8,400 nt of DNA from an uncultured Collinsella sp. (GTDB lineage: Bacteria; Actinomycetota; Coriobacteriia; Coriobacteriales; Coriobacteriaceae). The stretch covers positions 1 to 8,400 of the forward strand of contig CABUWD010000088.1 in NCBI GenBank assembly GCA_902495155.1, given 5' to 3'. Both the position numbers and the translations under genes were made by a program. Position 1 is the first letter of the stretch; every line of letters begins with the position of its first letter. The notes under the pieces were generated by a model. That model made no database searches and was not told the DNA's origin. It was given only the letters and a program-made list of their open reading frames with translations. Positions 6,299 through 8,400 of this stretch are shown piece by piece.

Positions 6299-8206
6299 AT
6301 GGAACAGATTATCTTGAACATACTCGAGGCTCTGCGTCGCGGCGAGACCGTGGACGACAAAGCGCTCGTCAAACTGATACATGCCGAGGCGCGCCGTGAG
6401 GGTGCCGACAAACGCGATTTGGCCAAGCGCCGTCTGCTGCCGTTCTACCAGCGGGTAAAACGTGAGGAGCCGGCTCGTTGGGCTGGGTGGAATGTCGATG
6501 CCGAGCTGGAACGTCGACTGCTGCAGGTGCTGCGTATGAAGCCTCGTCGCACGGCTTCGGGCGTGGCGACCATTACCGTTATCACCAAGCCCTGGCCATG
6601 CTCGGGCGATTGCCTGTTTTGTCCCAACGATCTGCGCATGCCCAAAAGCTACCTGCACGCCGAGCCGGCGTGCGCCCGTGCGGAGCAAAATTGCTTTGAC
6701 CCGTATCTGCAGGTGAGCGCTCGTCTGACCGCGCTTTCGCAGATGGGGCACGCAACCGATAAGATTGAGCTCATCGTGCTCGGTGGCACCTGGAGCGACT
6801 ATCCGCAAGGGTATCAGACGTGGTTTATGTCGGAGCTTTTCCGTGCGCTCAATGACGATGCCGTCGCCGGCGTGGCGGCCAACCCCATGCTGGCGCGTCC
6901 GGGCATCAGCCGTGCCGAGGCGGGGCGCCTGCTCGATGACGCTCCCGCCGATGCGCTGCCGCCGGTGGTAACAGAGCGCCGCGAGCGCTATCGGGTTGCC
7001 GGCATTGCGACCGACGAGGCTGAGCTTGCTGCTGGCGTTGCCGACGAGCAGGAGCGTGTGGATGCTGCCGTGGGCGGCTACAACCGCGCGGTGCGTCGTC
7101 TGTACGGCCCTGGTACGCCGTGGGGCGAGGTTGCCAAGTGGCAGACGGCAACGATGGAGGAACTTGAGCGTCAGCAGCGCATCAACGAGACGGCGAAGCA
7201 TCGCGTGGTGGGGCTCGTTATCGAGACGCGCCCCGATGCCGTAACGCCGCAGGCGCTTACGCTCATCCGCCGCCTGGGCTGCACCAAGATCCAGATGGGT
7301 ATTCAGAGTCTCGACCAACATTTGCTCGATATCAACGAGCGTCGTATTTCGGTGGCGCAGATCGAGCGGGCGTTTTCGCTTGCGCGCCTGTTTGGCTTTA
7401 AGATCCACGCGCATTTTATGCTTAACTTGCTGGGCGCCACGCCCGAGGGGGACAAGCGCGACTACGAACGCTTTATGACCGAAGGGGCCTTTATGCCCGA
7501 CGAGGTCAAGGTTTACCCGTGTGCGCTCATCGAGGGCTCGCGTCTGGTGGGCTGCTACGAGCGCGGCGAGTGGCGTCCCTATACCGAGGAAGAGCTGCTC
7601 GATGTGCTGGCCGACGACATCGTGGTGACGCCGGCGTTCTGCCGCATCAGTCGCATGATCCGCGACTTTAGTTCCGACGACATCATGGTGGGCAACAAGA
7701 AACCCAACCTGCGCCAGCTCGTCGAAAACCGCTTGGCCGCTCGGGGTGACGGTGCGACGGTGCGCGAGATTCGCTATCGCGAGATCAGCACGGCGGGTGC
7801 CGACTTGGATGAGCTATCTCTTGATGAGGAGGTGGCGTACGAGACGCCGGTGACGCACGAGTGCTTTTTGCAGTGGGTGACGCCGCAGGGCAAGATCGCG
7901 GGCTTTTTGCGGTTGTCGCTGCCCGACCATTCGTTTGTTGCCGCGCATGCGGACGAGTTGCTGACGATGCCGGACGAGGCGATGATTCGCGAGGTACACG
8001 TGTATGGCATGGCGGCGCGCGTGGGGTATCAAGGCCAGGCGGCCCAGCACCATGGGTTGGGGCGTCTGCTCGTAGAGCGTGCGTGCGAGATTGCCCGGGA
8101 TGCGGGTTATACGCGCATCAACGTGATCAGCGCGATTGGTACGCGCGAGTACTATCGCCATTTGGGTTTTTACGATCATGGACTCTATCTGCAAAAGGAG
8201 CTCTAG
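6299..8206 (+). CDS. elp3: Elp3-family radical SAM/GNAT tRNA wobble-uridine modification enzyme
   Basis: Elp3 uses a radical SAM centre and acetyl-CoA to add a carboxymethyl-type group to C5 of uridine 34 in tRNA. The 635 residues show an N-terminal helical tRNA-binding part (1-95), the [4Fe-4S] motif CSGDCLFC (C101, C105, C108; canonical CX3CX2C), GGTWSDYP (162-169), IETRPD (308-313), MGIQSLD (333-339), KVYPCALIEGSRL (404-416) and VREIRYREI (488-496). The GNAT domain (515-635) has HVYGMAARVG, the acetyl-CoA loop QHHGLGRL (583-590) and VISAIGTREYYRHLGF (609-624). A stretch of about 100 residues (190-290) sits where eukaryotic Elp3 has roughly 30, explaining the extra length. The Cys of the usual CRDxRxRE motif is Val here. 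The ribosome site is weak (GGGG). The family is certain; the exact product on tRNA is inferred. Confidence 0.95.
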   Translation: MEQIILNILEALRRGETVDDKALVKLIHAEARREGADKRDLAKRRLLPFYQRVKREEPARWAGWNVDAELERRLLQVLRMKPRRTASGVATITVITKPWPCSGDCLFCPNDLRMPKSYLHAEPACARAEQNCFDPYLQVSARLTALSQMGHATDKIELIVLGGTWSDYPQGYQTWFMSELFRALNDDAVAGVAANPMLARPGISRAEAGRLLDDAPADALPPVVTERRERYRVAGIATDEAELAAGVADEQERVDAAVGGYNRAVRRLYGPGTPWGEVAKWQTATMEELERQQRINETAKHRVVGLVIETRPDAVTPQALTLIRRLGCTKIQMGIQSLDQHLLDINERRISVAQIERAFSLARLFGFKIHAHFMLNLLGATPEGDKRDYERFMTEGAFMPDEVKVYPCALIEGSRLVGCYERGEWRPYTEEELLDVLADDIVVTPAFCRISRMIRDFSSDDIMVGNKKPNLRQLVENRLAARGDGATVREIRYREISTAGADLDELSLDEEVAYETPVTHECFLQWVTPQGKIAGFLRLSLPDHSFVAAHADELLTMPDEAMIREVHVYGMAARVGYQGQAAQHHGLGRLLVERACEIARDAGYTRINVISAIGTREYYRHLGFYDHGLYLQKEL

Positions 8207-8400
8207 ATGAACAAGCCGAGTGTTTCTGCTGGCGTCGTTGCCGGCGTTGCCCTGGGAGCCGCGGCGCTTGGTGCGGCCGCCGTCGCTGTTCGTGCTGCCT
8301 GTCTGCAGGTTGCGCGAACCCGCAATGGGTTGGCGCGTGTGAAACGCGTGCACGATGGGGACGGCGATGAGATTCGCGTGTTGGTGCAAGGCGGCGTCTA
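8207..8400 (+). CDS. Membrane-anchored protein of unknown function (3' end beyond the window)
   Basis: The ATG directly follows the elp3 stop codon (TAG then ATG), with AAGGAG 7 nt upstream inside elp3, so the two genes are very likely cotranscribed and coupled. The 64 visible residues begin with a short polar N-terminus, then an Ala/Gly/Val-rich hydrophobic stretch (about 7-30) fitting a signal anchor or signal peptide. A basic region (36-47) and DGDGDEIRVLVQGGV (50-64) follow. The last piece loosely recalls the first strands of spermidine-synthase-like methyltransferase folds, but too little is visible to assign a family. No clear lipoprotein Cys is seen at a cleavage site, though a Cys lies at 32. 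Confidence 0.7.
   Translation, partial: MNKPSVSAGVVAGVALGAAALGAAAVAVRAACLQVARTRNGLARVKRVHDGDGDEIRVLVQGGV

Noticed and set aside
6095..7414. A 439-codon minus-strand frame opposite elp3
   Set aside because: It spans the elp3 radical SAM region and the terminator and has no recognisable domain; it is a shadow frame.

Overview
The window looks like the chromosome of a high-GC actinobacterium, most likely a Coriobacteriia member of the Collinsella type. This rests on the GC-rich third codon positions, the DUF3516-type RNA helicase, the bacterial Elp3 and strong Shine-Dalgarno sites. It is a judgement from reading, not from a search. No tRNA, rRNA, insertion sequence or CRISPR array was seen.

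Layout. Positions 1-2171 (minus) carry most of a Ski2-like DExH RNA helicase that runs off the left edge. A gene-free stretch of about 310 bp (2172-2480) holds a striking inverted repeat, two near-identical 21/22-nt arms 80 nt apart. Next on the minus strand are a divergent trmB (tRNA m7G46 methyltransferase family, 2481-3320) and a class I methyltransferase (3439-4311) whose motifs match the eukaryotic Trm9/ALKBH8 wobble-uridine methyltransferases. A divergent control region (4312-4578) follows. On the plus strand lie a membrane-anchored XRE regulator (4579-5301), a translationally coupled DUF4097-like surface protein with a GSGD repeat ladder (5298-6200), a strong hairpin terminator, a full-length Elp3 (6299-8206), and the start of a small membrane-anchored protein that abuts elp3 (8207 onward).

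How the genes may work together. Four of the seven genes act on RNA. The notable pair is Elp3, which in other organisms builds the carboxymethyl group on wobble uridine (cm5U34), and the Trm9-like enzyme, whose relatives methylate that group to mcm5U. They lie about 2 kb apart on opposite strands, so the window may encode a bacterial counterpart of the Elongator-Trm9 pathway. This is inference from motifs and neighbourhood. The XRE/DUF4097 pair between them looks like a separate envelope-linked regulatory module.
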